NCBI GenBank assembly: GCA_026984555.1
Contig: JALSRY010000777.1
Span: forward strand, 1-6,626
Length of the DNA: 6,626 nucleotides
Origin: Phycisphaerae bacterium
GTDB lineage: Bacteria; Planctomycetota; Phycisphaerae; UBA1845; Fen-1342
Reading direction: 5' to 3'
The notes below the pieces were generated by a model. It did not search any database. It saw nothing but the letters and a program-made list of their open reading frames with translations, and had not been told where the DNA came from. The translations under genes and the position numbers were made by a program. Numbering within the stretch: position 1 is the stretch's first letter; each line of letters opens with the position of its first letter. Below, piece by piece: positions 1 to 5,897 of the stretch.

Positions 1-360
1 GATGTAGCCACGCACGACACACTCGACCGGCACGACCTGCGCCTTGCGGCAGACCATCGCCCGGTCACGAAGCTGGTCGGCCCAGGGCTCGTAGCCGGCG
101 GGCACGCGGTCCGCGCTGACCACATAATCCAGGTGGTGCGGCGCGGCGGCCGGCAGCGTCTCGAACCAGAATCGCGACATGCGCGTGAGAATCGCTCCCT
201 TGCCCGGCACGGGCTGGGCCATGACGACATCGAATGCCGAAATCCGGTCGGATGCGACCACCATCAGCCGATCGCCGAGATCGTAGAGGTCGCGTACCTT
301 GCCGCGGTGGACGAGGCGCGGGAAGTCGGTCTGGTAGACGGCGGTCGTTTGCTCGGTCAC
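1..360 (-). CDS. purC: SAICAR synthase (phosphoribosylaminoimidazole-succinocarboxamide synthase), N-terminal 120 residues, 3' end outside window
   Basis: This is the N-terminal part of the cytoplasmic purine biosynthesis enzyme that joins CAIR and aspartate, using ATP, to give SAICAR. Reading from the GTG at 360, the frame is open to the window edge (120 codons). It shows the family blocks in order: HRGKVRDLYDLGD (residues 18-30, nucleotide-binding strand region), SDRISAFDVVM (37-47), KGAILTRMSRFWF (54-66) and the start of the SAICAR signature, VVPVECVVRGYI (109-120). The window ends just before the usual Gly-Ser of that signature. The spacing resembles the longer, roughly 300-residue yeast-type enzyme more than the short E. 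coli type, which is an inference from memory of the family. The GTG start is chosen because an AAGGAG sits 7 bases upstream and the nearby ATG at 365 runs into a stop after one codon. No damage is seen. Confidence 0.97.
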   Translation of the reverse strand, partial: MTEQTTAVYQTDFPRLVHRGKVRDLYDLGDRLMVVASDRISAFDVVMAQPVPGKGAILTRMSRFWFETLPAAAPHHLDYVVSADRVPAGYEPWADQLRDRAMVCRKAQVVPVECVVRGYI

Positions 361-579
361 GGCATTGCTCCTTGCTGATGATGGCGCGGATCCGGTACGG
401 ATGCGGTTTCGAAAGCTTGGCATCGCGGGTGGTTTCGCCGAGGTGCTTCCGGCCGGCTTGGGCGTTCTCGGCCGGTGTTCGTATCGTCTGGACGGCCTGC
501 GGGCCGGCGGTTCGCGGACGGCAACGTACCCTGGGGTGTTGAAAACCGCCGAGCTGGGGGGCGTTGGAGGAGCATGATG
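361..579. other. Gap between the secreted-protein gene and purC
   Basis: Both flanking genes read on the minus strand, so this is the downstream region of the secreted-protein gene and the upstream region of purC. Besides the purC ribosome binding site, I see an inverted repeat, CCGGCC at 449-454 with GGCCGG at 470-475 (15-base loop), without a T-run on either side. I found no convincing -35/-10 pair for purC. The small open frames here on both strands look like chance products of high GC. Confidence 0.5.
368..373 (-). promoter_or_regulatory. Ribosome binding site of purC (AAGGAG)
   Basis: On the minus strand AAGGAG lies 7 bases before the GTG at 360, an ideal spacing. It decides the start: the alternative ATG at 363-365 is only 2 bases from the AAGGAG and opens just ATG-CCG-TGA, out of frame with purC. 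Confidence 0.8.
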
Positions 580-1518
580 CTACGGGTTCCCGGGGGATGC
601 TCGCCTCGTCGGCGCGGACGCGGTGGGTCGGCTGGTCGCGGATGATTCCCTCTGCCGACGCAGGAAAGCGCGCACGGGGTCGGGCAGCGTGTCGGGGTCG
701 GCTCGAAGGGACGTAAAGCCCGTCAGTCCGCTGATATGCGCGGAAAGTCGGCTGAGGCGGGCGCGTAAATCGATCAGTCGGCTGCGCTGGTCCCGGTCGG
801 TCTTGAGTCGCGGGTCGAAGCGTAGTCGCACACCGATCGCCGCCGCCGCCAACCGGGCGTCGGTTTCCAGAGGCAGTGCCTCGGGGCCGAGGGTGCGGTA
901 GTCATCGGGGGCGCGGGCCCACTGGGCGAGTGTCCGTCCGTCGTAGACATGCTTGAGACGATCGTCATGCAACCGCTCGGCCAGTCGCGCGAGCGCCCCG
1001 GCCTCGTAGGGCGTTGCGTAGCGAACGTCGAGCAGCCGGCCGCCGCGACCACGCAGCGCGACGCGCAATCGCAGGGTCGCCATCCACTGGGCGAGGCTCT
1101 CTCCGCGTTCGGTCTGGACGCGACGTTCGAGTGTTTCGAGCGTTTTGGGTGGGGCCCGGGTGACGATCCGGCGCAGCGCGCGCAAGCCGGCGGCGGGTTC
1201 GCCGTCGTGGACCAGCTCGGAGGCTTCGCGGAGCATTTGTTCGAAATCGTCACCGGCTGGCGGGACGTGTTGTTTTTCTTCTGGTTTCGGTTGCGAGGTG
1301 GTGGGGGGGGTGTCGATTCGCTCGATGCGTTTGATGCGGACTCGGGGAAAGCGGCGAACGACGGTGGAGTTCGGTCCGACGACGATCCGGAAAACGATTT
1401 CCCTTTTCCCTTCCCAAATCACCCGACCGCGGTAGCGTCGCCCGTCGCGTAGCGTCAAAATGTCCGCTTGCAGGGGGATGGCGAGCAGGATCAACAAGAC
1501 GACAGCGTGGGGCCGCAT
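580..1518 (-). CDS. Secreted protein of unknown function, planctomycete style
   Basis: The gene encodes 312 residues and I do not recognise a named family. Residues 1-18 (MRPHAVVLLILLAIPLQA) form a signal peptide, with likely cleavage after A18 before DILTL. Residues 19-68 are a basic beta-rich segment beginning LTLRDGRRYRGRVIWEG and ending with FPRVRIKRIERI. This 'attribute to be recorded as DGR-x-Y-x-GRV' style opening is what I associate with small exported planctomycete proteins. A Pro/Thr/Glu-rich linker follows (about 69-91). The remainder is mostly helical and Arg/Leu-rich; residues 92-122 look like a single TPR-like helix pair. The tail from about 290 is low-complexity Ser/Arg/Pro. 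The frame is open upstream to 2031, but the ATG at 1518 is chosen because it begins the signal peptide, has a weak GGTGG 4 bases upstream, and lies just below a good promoter. Export to the periplasm is inferred; function is unknown. Confidence 0.85.
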   Translation of the reverse strand: MRPHAVVLLILLAIPLQADILTLRDGRRYRGRVIWEGKREIVFRIVVGPNSTVVRRFPRVRIKRIERIDTPPTTSQPKPEEKQHVPPAGDDFEQMLREASELVHDGEPAAGLRALRRIVTRAPPKTLETLERRVQTERGESLAQWMATLRLRVALRGRGGRLLDVRYATPYEAGALARLAERLHDDRLKHVYDGRTLAQWARAPDDYRTLGPEALPLETDARLAAAAIGVRLRFDPRLKTDRDQRSRLIDLRARLSRLSAHISGLTGFTSLRADPDTLPDPVRAFLRRQRESSATSRPTASAPTRRASPGNP

Positions 1519-1555
1519 GGTTCCACCGAAAGTGCCCGCGAGGATCGACGCAGGA

Positions 1556-1583
1556 ATTATACGCTGATGGCCGCAGGTCACAA
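1556..1583 (-). promoter_or_regulatory. Candidate sigma70-type promoter of the secreted-protein gene
   Basis: On the minus strand a perfect TATAAT (1561-1556) is preceded, with a 16-base spacer, by TTGTGA (1583-1578; four of six bases match TTGACA). Transcription would begin near 1549, giving a leader of about 30 bases before the ATG at 1518. A perfect TATAAT is unusual by chance in DNA this rich in GC, and it stands in the right place. The -35 lies inside the first codons of the divergent gene that starts at 1567. I saw no equally good promoter for that plus-strand gene. Confidence 0.5.
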
Positions 1584-2610
1584 CGAACGATCGAACGCCG
1601 CCGGGGCGCTCCGGGTTGGTCTGGTCGCCGGTGACGAGCACTTGCCGCGACTGGCGGACGCGGTGGCGTCGGCGGGGGGGATCGAGCTGGTCGCGCAAGG
1701 GGGCATGCCCCGGCAGGCGGCGCTCGAGGGGGTGGCCTGGTTTGACGACCTGCGTCAGCTCGCGGCCCAGGCGGAAGTCGAGGCCTTGTTGGTGGCGGCG
1801 TCGCCCCGCGTCGTGGCGCGGCTGGCGGAGACGATCGCTGCCGAGGGAAAACCGCTGTGGCAGCTCCCGCCGCTGGGTCGCGGATTCGCCGAGGCGCTGG
1901 AGACGGCGGGCCAGTTGCGTTCGGCGGAGGTCTCCCATCAGGTGGCCTCGTGGTGGTCCTACCAGCGGCGGGTGGTGCTGGAGGCGATCGAGCTCGACGC
2001 GGGGTTGCGCCCGTTGTTCAGCGAGGTGCACGTATCGGCGCCGGGGCCGGAGGTCACGTCATGGCGGGCGGCAGAGTCCCAGGCTGGTGGTGGCGTGCTG
2101 GCGCAGGATGCGTATGCGTCGCTGGAAGCGCTCACCGGGTTGCGCGGCATGCCCGAAAGCGTTTTCGGTGTGATCGGTTCCTGTCGGCGTCCCTCCGCCG
2201 CTCCTCCGCGGGAAACCGAGGGCGTGGCGGTCGTCACGATGCGCTACGAGGATGGGGGCATCGCGGTCGTGCGGGCCGCGTGGGATATTCCGCCTTTCGG
2301 CCACCACACGATCCACCACGGTCGCTCGGCGTCGCTCCACTACACACCGGCCGAATTGCTGATTCGCGACGCGGACGGCGAAATCACCGACCGGCAGACG
2401 CTCGATGAGGACGTGCTCGCCGCGGACCTCCGGTACTTCGCCGCGCGGCTTCGCGGGGGCCAGCCCGCGGAATCGCCCGAGGTGGCGATTCGGCGACACC
2501 TGATGGTTTCGGCCATCCTGGAAACCGCGTACCTGTCGTCGCGCACGCAACAGCCGGAAGACCCCCGCAGACTCTTCGAGGTGCAGAAATGGCCCTCTGC
2601 CGGTCGCTGA
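1567..2610 (+). CDS. Divergent Gfo/Idh/MocA-like protein, probable pseudoenzyme
   Basis: The product has 347 residues, the normal length for the Gfo/Idh/MocA family of NAD(P)-dependent sugar and inositol oxidoreductases. The order of elements fits: a Rossmann-like start LRVGLVAG (15-22), EALLVAASP (about 76-84), a GKPLWQLPP segment (94-102), then an alpha/beta C-terminal domain with GGGVLAQDAYASLEAL (174-189), a DGGIAVVRAAW strand, HHGRSASLHY, and a closing helix like those of the family (HLMVSAILETAYLSSR). Key residues appear lost: GxGxxG is AGDEHL (21-26), EKP is LPP (100-102), and the DxGxH block is QDAYA (180-184). So binding of NAD(P) and hydride transfer are doubtful. No signal peptide is seen, so it is probably cytoplasmic. 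The ATG at 1567 is chosen over the upstream 1468 start because the family's first strand begins 14 residues later, and because 1468 would overlap the divergent gene. An AGGA lies 11 bases upstream. Its role is unknown. Confidence 0.85.
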   Translation: MAAGHNERSNAAGALRVGLVAGDEHLPRLADAVASAGGIELVAQGGMPRQAALEGVAWFDDLRQLAAQAEVEALLVAASPRVVARLAETIAAEGKPLWQLPPLGRGFAEALETAGQLRSAEVSHQVASWWSYQRRVVLEAIELDAGLRPLFSEVHVSAPGPEVTSWRAAESQAGGGVLAQDAYASLEALTGLRGMPESVFGVIGSCRRPSAAPPRETEGVAVVTMRYEDGGIAVVRAAWDIPPFGHHTIHHGRSASLHYTPAELLIRDADGEITDRQTLDEDVLAADLRYFAARLRGGQPAESPEVAIRRHLMVSAILETAYLSSRTQQPEDPRRLFEVQKWPSAGR

Positions 2611-2855
2611 TACATGGTTGCAAACCAGTGCCGCCTTTTTTCACGATGGGCAAGGCGCTCGTACCACAGTTAGTTCCCGCAGGCCGCGCGCGCGTGCCGG
2701 AGTTGTCCTATGCAGGCCGAATGCCTGTGTCACTCTTGTTCTCCGAACCGACACGGTCGGCGTCTGGGGGGGTCACATCGCCACGCGGACGGAACCCTGT
2801 GGCTCGTTGTGCTTTCCGCCGGGCACCGGCGCGACGTGCGGGGCTGCTGCCCGGG
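2611..2855. other. Gap between the Gfo/Idh/MocA-like gene and the lipoprotein gene
   Basis: The lipoprotein frame stays open through this 245-bp stretch back to 2589, but the translation lacks any domain or signal character and precedes a clear lipoprotein signal, so I treat it as untranslated. It holds a small inverted repeat (TGGTT 2615-2619, AACCA 2623-2627) with a T6 run at 2636-2641 but an 8-base gap between, and two 5-bp hairpins at 2713-2727 and 2748-2760. There is also a G7 run at 2766-2772 and a (CG)5 tract at 2685-2694. None is strong enough to call a terminator or promoter. Confidence 0.45.
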
Positions 2856-5699
2856 ATGAGGTTTGCGGGTCGCAGTTGCCGCGTCGCGTGTCTGCTGGCG
2901 GGTTTGGCCGCTCTGTGGTCGGTATGCGGGTGTGTTGCGCCCGGCGGTTCGTCGGCCGCGTCGATCTGGGTCGCCGGCGACACGCGGGAGCTCGGCGCCG
3001 ACAGCACGCCCACGCTGGAGAACGAGGTATTCTCCGCGGAACGGGGCACGATCCGCCTGACGGCGGCGATCAACGAAACCGTCGCGTTTCAGCTCGCGCT
3101 CCGAACGGAACACCCTCCCGCGGGGCCATACGACGTGCGTATCGCCGACCTGACCGGATCGGCCGGCACGCTCGCGGCGGCGACGGTCGTGCGCCGATAC
3201 CACGCCCACTACGTTCGCGTCGATCGTTTCGAGAGTTGGTACCCGTTGCGAACGGGTCGCGATGCGTTGCCGCGTTACGTGCCCGATGTGCTCGTGCCCT
3301 GGGACGCTCCCCGCGGGGGTGGGCCGGTGCGACTCGACACACGGCGCACGGAAATCGTCTGGATTGACTTGCGTATTCCGCCGACCGCCACGCCGGGGGT
3401 TTACGAGGCCCCGGTCGAAGTAGTCCTGCCCCGTCGCGAGCAGCCGGTGTTTGCGGCGCGGCTGCGAGTGCGGGTCTTGCCGGTGGCGTTGCCGGCGGAG
3501 CCGTCGTTGCCGATCCTGTGCCGGGTCGATCCGCGTGCCCTGCTGTCCGATCACCTTCATTGGCCCCGCGTGCCCGCGGAGGAGACACGCTTTGTGACGG
3601 GGGCGCCCGGCGCGGCGGCGGGTCGAACGCTCGTCGGCGACACCATGCGCCTGTTCCACGAACACCGGGTGACGCCCCTGTTGTGGGCCGCGTTTCCCAA
3701 GTACCGTCCCGCGGGACCGGGTGAGGTCGAGGTGGACTGGTCGAGCTATGACGCGCTGGTTGGCGACTGGCTCAGCGGGGACGCTTTTGCGGACCACGTG
3801 GGCCTGACCCGCTGGATCATTCCCGCGTCGGCCGACTATCCCAATGCCCGGCGCAACGGCGGTTTTGCGTCGCCGCGATACGCCCGGTTGCTGGCGGCGT
3901 ACCTGCGGGCCTGCGAGAAGCATTTCGAGCAGCGCGGGTGGCTGGCGCGGTCGGTGTTGCGGATCGTTCCGCTCGAGCCGCTTACGCAAGGGACTGTCGA
4001 TCGTTTGCGGCGTATCATCGGCATCGTTCGGCAGAGCGAAACCAACCTGCCCGTCGTGGCGCATGTGCCGGCGCGTTCGCTGGCACCGCTGGGCTGGTAC
4101 CACGCCCCGGCGATCGATGTGTCCGGGGCTGCGGTCTGGGCCCCGCCCGCGTGGCAGTTCGAACCCCAGGCGATGCAGCAGGAGCACAACCTGGGCAAGG
4201 GCGTCTGGCTGGTACCGGACGAACCGCCCTACAGCGGCTCGCTCGCGGTCGAAGCGCCCCCGGCAGACGCCCGCGAGTTGCCCTGGCAGGTATTTCGCTA
4301 CGGTGCCGATGCGATCTGGATCGAGGACGCGGCCGCACCGCTGGCCGACGCCCGGCGGGGGGAGCTTGCGGCGGGGCGGGCCCTCGTCGCGTCGGGTGTG
4401 CCGTGGGGGCTCCGCCGGCCGGTACCGACGATGCGTCTCAAGCGACTGCGTCGCGGCGCGCTGGACTACGAGATTCTCGCGCTGCTCGCACGCCAGGGGC
4501 AACCGCTGCTCGCTCGACGCACCGCGGAGCAAATCGTTCGCTGGGCGTTTACGGAGGCGTGCGACCGCAACCTGCTCGACACGCGCCCGGCCGGCTGGCC
4601 GGATGATCCGTATCTTTTCTGGATGGCGCGCAAGTTGTTGTTGCAGGAACTGGCCAACGCGCTGGCGCCGTCGGCTGCGGGTCGATCGGCCCAAATCGCC
4701 AACCTCGCCGACTGGAGCACGCTCCTCGATCGTACGCACCATGTGACGGCGGAAGTCCGCGGCGTTCGGCTCGAAACCACGCAGCAGGCCCACCTATTGG
4801 CCACGATCAACAACGGCAGCCGGCGCGACGTGCAGACGCGGGTGACGCTGGCGCCCGCGGTGCCGGGTTGGAAGCTCGGGGACGCAGGGGTACTGCGTGT
4901 GCCGGCGGGGGGACGGCGCGTGGTCGATGTGCCGCTACACCTCGGCACGCTCACGGAGAACGCGGACGGCGTTCGTCCGTTCACGATCCGATGCGATATC
5001 GCAGGAGGGGGGACGCTGACGGCTCCCGGGCGGCTCGCTGTCATCGGTTGCCCGCAGGTGCCGCAATCTCCCGTCGTCGATGGGGACTTGTCGGACTGGC
5101 TGCTGGCCGCCGGCAATGTCGCGGGGGATTTCCGACTCGTGCGCGGGCGCGGCTCGGTCGTCGGCGGAGCGGCCACACGCCGCCCGACGCTGCCGACCCA
5201 AGCCTTTTTCTGCATGGACCGCGACCATTTGTACGTCGCCGTCCGCTGCGGTCTCAAGCCCGGCGAGCCGCCCGTCTGGCGGGCGGACAACTACGTGACG
5301 GTGGACCGGGCGATTCCGTGGGGCCAAGACGTCGTCGAGTTGTTGCTCGACCCGCACAACACTCCGGGCGGAACCGCGGCGACGATCTACTGCCTGCAAG
5401 TCAAGCCCAGTGGGCTGCTGGTGTCTCGCAAGGGATGCTTGACGGATCCGCCGCTGGGGGCGTCGGAGCCGTGGGAGTCGGCGGCGCGTGTCGCTGTCAG
5501 CCGGCAACGAAACGGGTGGACGATCGAGCTGGCGTTGCCGATCAAGTCGCTGGGACGCAGCGCCCTGCGCAACGCCGTGTGGGGCTGCAACATCACGCGG
5601 CTCGATGCGCGGCGGGGGGAGTATTCGTCGTGGTCCGGTGCGCGGGGATACACGTATGCCCCCGATCTGCTGGGGAACCTGATCCTGCTGCGGCCGTGA
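2856..5699 (+). CDS. Large lipoprotein with GH123/DUF4091-like barrel and C-terminal CBM9-like domain
   Basis: The product has 947 residues. A lipoprotein signal occupies 1-26: arginines in the first nine residues, a hydrophobic stretch, and a lipobox V23-C24-G25-C26. The N-terminal beta-sandwich (about 30-215) has the PDVLVPW (143-149) and GVYEA (181-185) turns typical of proteins preceding DUF4091/GH123 barrels. The barrel (about 215-600) ends in the family signature MRLKRLRRGALDYE (526-539), which resembles the SiRlxxLRdGieDYE end of the family. An Ig-like beta domain follows (about 625-735). The C-terminal domain (about 735-947) resembles CBM9/DOMON carbohydrate-binding modules: VDGDLSDW (741-748), DHLYVAV, and a WGCNITR...GEYSSW...DLLGNL ending. 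GH123 enzymes are beta-N-acetylgalactosaminidases, but the catalytic Asp-Glu pair appears as LEP (373-375) here, so activity is uncertain. A surface or periplasmic role in polysaccharide binding or breakdown is inferred. The start at 2856 is chosen for the signal peptide; only a distant GGGG resembles a ribosome binding site. Confidence 0.88.
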   Translation: MRFAGRSCRVACLLAGLAALWSVCGCVAPGGSSAASIWVAGDTRELGADSTPTLENEVFSAERGTIRLTAAINETVAFQLALRTEHPPAGPYDVRIADLTGSAGTLAAATVVRRYHAHYVRVDRFESWYPLRTGRDALPRYVPDVLVPWDAPRGGGPVRLDTRRTEIVWIDLRIPPTATPGVYEAPVEVVLPRREQPVFAARLRVRVLPVALPAEPSLPILCRVDPRALLSDHLHWPRVPAEETRFVTGAPGAAAGRTLVGDTMRLFHEHRVTPLLWAAFPKYRPAGPGEVEVDWSSYDALVGDWLSGDAFADHVGLTRWIIPASADYPNARRNGGFASPRYARLLAAYLRACEKHFEQRGWLARSVLRIVPLEPLTQGTVDRLRRIIGIVRQSETNLPVVAHVPARSLAPLGWYHAPAIDVSGAAVWAPPAWQFEPQAMQQEHNLGKGVWLVPDEPPYSGSLAVEAPPADARELPWQVFRYGADAIWIEDAAAPLADARRGELAAGRALVASGVPWGLRRPVPTMRLKRLRRGALDYEILALLARQGQPLLARRTAEQIVRWAFTEACDRNLLDTRPAGWPDDPYLFWMARKLLLQELANALAPSAAGRSAQIANLADWSTLLDRTHHVTAEVRGVRLETTQQAHLLATINNGSRRDVQTRVTLAPAVPGWKLGDAGVLRVPAGGRRVVDVPLHLGTLTENADGVRPFTIRCDIAGGGTLTAPGRLAVIGCPQVPQSPVVDGDLSDWLLAAGNVAGDFRLVRGRGSVVGGAATRRPTLPTQAFFCMDRDHLYVAVRCGLKPGEPPVWRADNYVTVDRAIPWGQDVVELLLDPHNTPGGTAATIYCLQVKPSGLLVSRKGCLTDPPLGASEPWESAARVAVSRQRNGWTIELALPIKSLGRSALRNAVWGCNITRLDARRGEYSSWSGARGYTYAPDLLGNLILLRP

Positions 5700-5710
5700 A
5701 CGGCGGTAGT

Positions 5711-5726
5711 CGGCGGAAGTCCGCCG
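5711..5726. terminator. GC-rich hairpin just after the lipoprotein gene, possible terminator
   Basis: CGGCGG at 5711-5716 and CCGCCG at 5721-5726 make a perfect 6-bp stem with a 4-base AAGT loop, 12 bases after the TGA. A second CGGCGG at 5701-5706 could pair with the same CCGCCG, and GAAC/GTTC flanks would then extend that alternative stem with one bulged base. No T-run follows, so classical Rho-independent termination is not supported. Confidence 0.3.
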
Positions 5727-5731
5727 GTTCG

Positions 5732-5749
5732 GGCGTTGGCGGCAACGCC
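5732..5749. terminator. Second GC-rich hairpin after the lipoprotein gene
   Basis: GGCGTT at 5732-5737 and AACGCC at 5744-5749 form a perfect 6-bp stem with a 6-base loop, five bases after the first hairpin. No T-run follows. The tandem position suggests an mRNA 3'-end structure, or chance in high-GC DNA. Confidence 0.25.
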
Positions 5750-5887
5750 GGCGGGCAGTCGCGACCGCCGTGCGCATCGGCAGGCCGCGGGGGAAGTGGT
5801 CGGCGGCGGTTGGCCATGTGGGCGCGGGCGTGCGGGTCGGGTACGCTGGATCAGGTGCGAGGCCCGGGGGTGGTCGCTTGTTCCTGA

Positions 5888-5892
5888 AAGGG
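5888..5892 (+). promoter_or_regulatory. Ribosome binding site of the fumarylacetoacetase gene (AAGGG)
   Basis: AAGGG lies 5 bases before the ATG at 5898 and only 2 bases before the ATG at 5895, favouring the second of the two adjacent start codons. Confidence 0.5.
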
Positions 5893-5897
5893 CGATG

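Larger units (their letters stand above)
5700..5897. other. Gap between the lipoprotein gene and the fumarylacetoacetase gene
   Basis: This 198-bp stretch holds two GC-rich hairpins within the first 50 bases (listed separately), then about 145 bases in which I see no gene, repeat or convincing promoter, and finally an AAGGG near the next start. Confidence 0.5.

Noticed and set aside
580..2031. Full-length minus-strand frame of 483 codons starting at 2031
   Set aside because: The part upstream of 1518 lies opposite the Gfo/Idh/MocA-like gene, has Arg/Gln/His-rich shadow composition, and would place the signal peptide in the middle of the protein.
2615..2641. Inverted repeat followed by T6 as a terminator for the Gfo/Idh/MocA-like gene
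   Set aside because: The stem is only 5 bp with a 3-base loop and mixed A/T pairs, and the T-run begins 8 bases after the stem, too far for intrinsic termination.
2685..2697. Alternating CG/TG tract as possible Z-DNA or regulatory repeat
   Set aside because: Only 13 bases long and expected often in DNA this rich in GC.
2589..2855. Upstream extension of the lipoprotein frame, including ATG at 2721
   Set aside because: It adds residues without any recognisable feature ahead of a complete lipoprotein signal at 2856, and its first bases overlap the preceding gene.
2730..4793. Minus-strand open frame of 687 codons opposite the lipoprotein gene
   Set aside because: The translation is Arg-, Gln- and Pro-rich without domain character and lies antisense to a protein with clear signal peptide and domain signatures; such shadows are common in GC-rich coding DNA.
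5810..5847. TTGGCC and TACGCT as a promoter for the fumarylacetoacetase gene
   Set aside because: The spacer would be 26 bases, well outside the usual range, and neither box is a good match.
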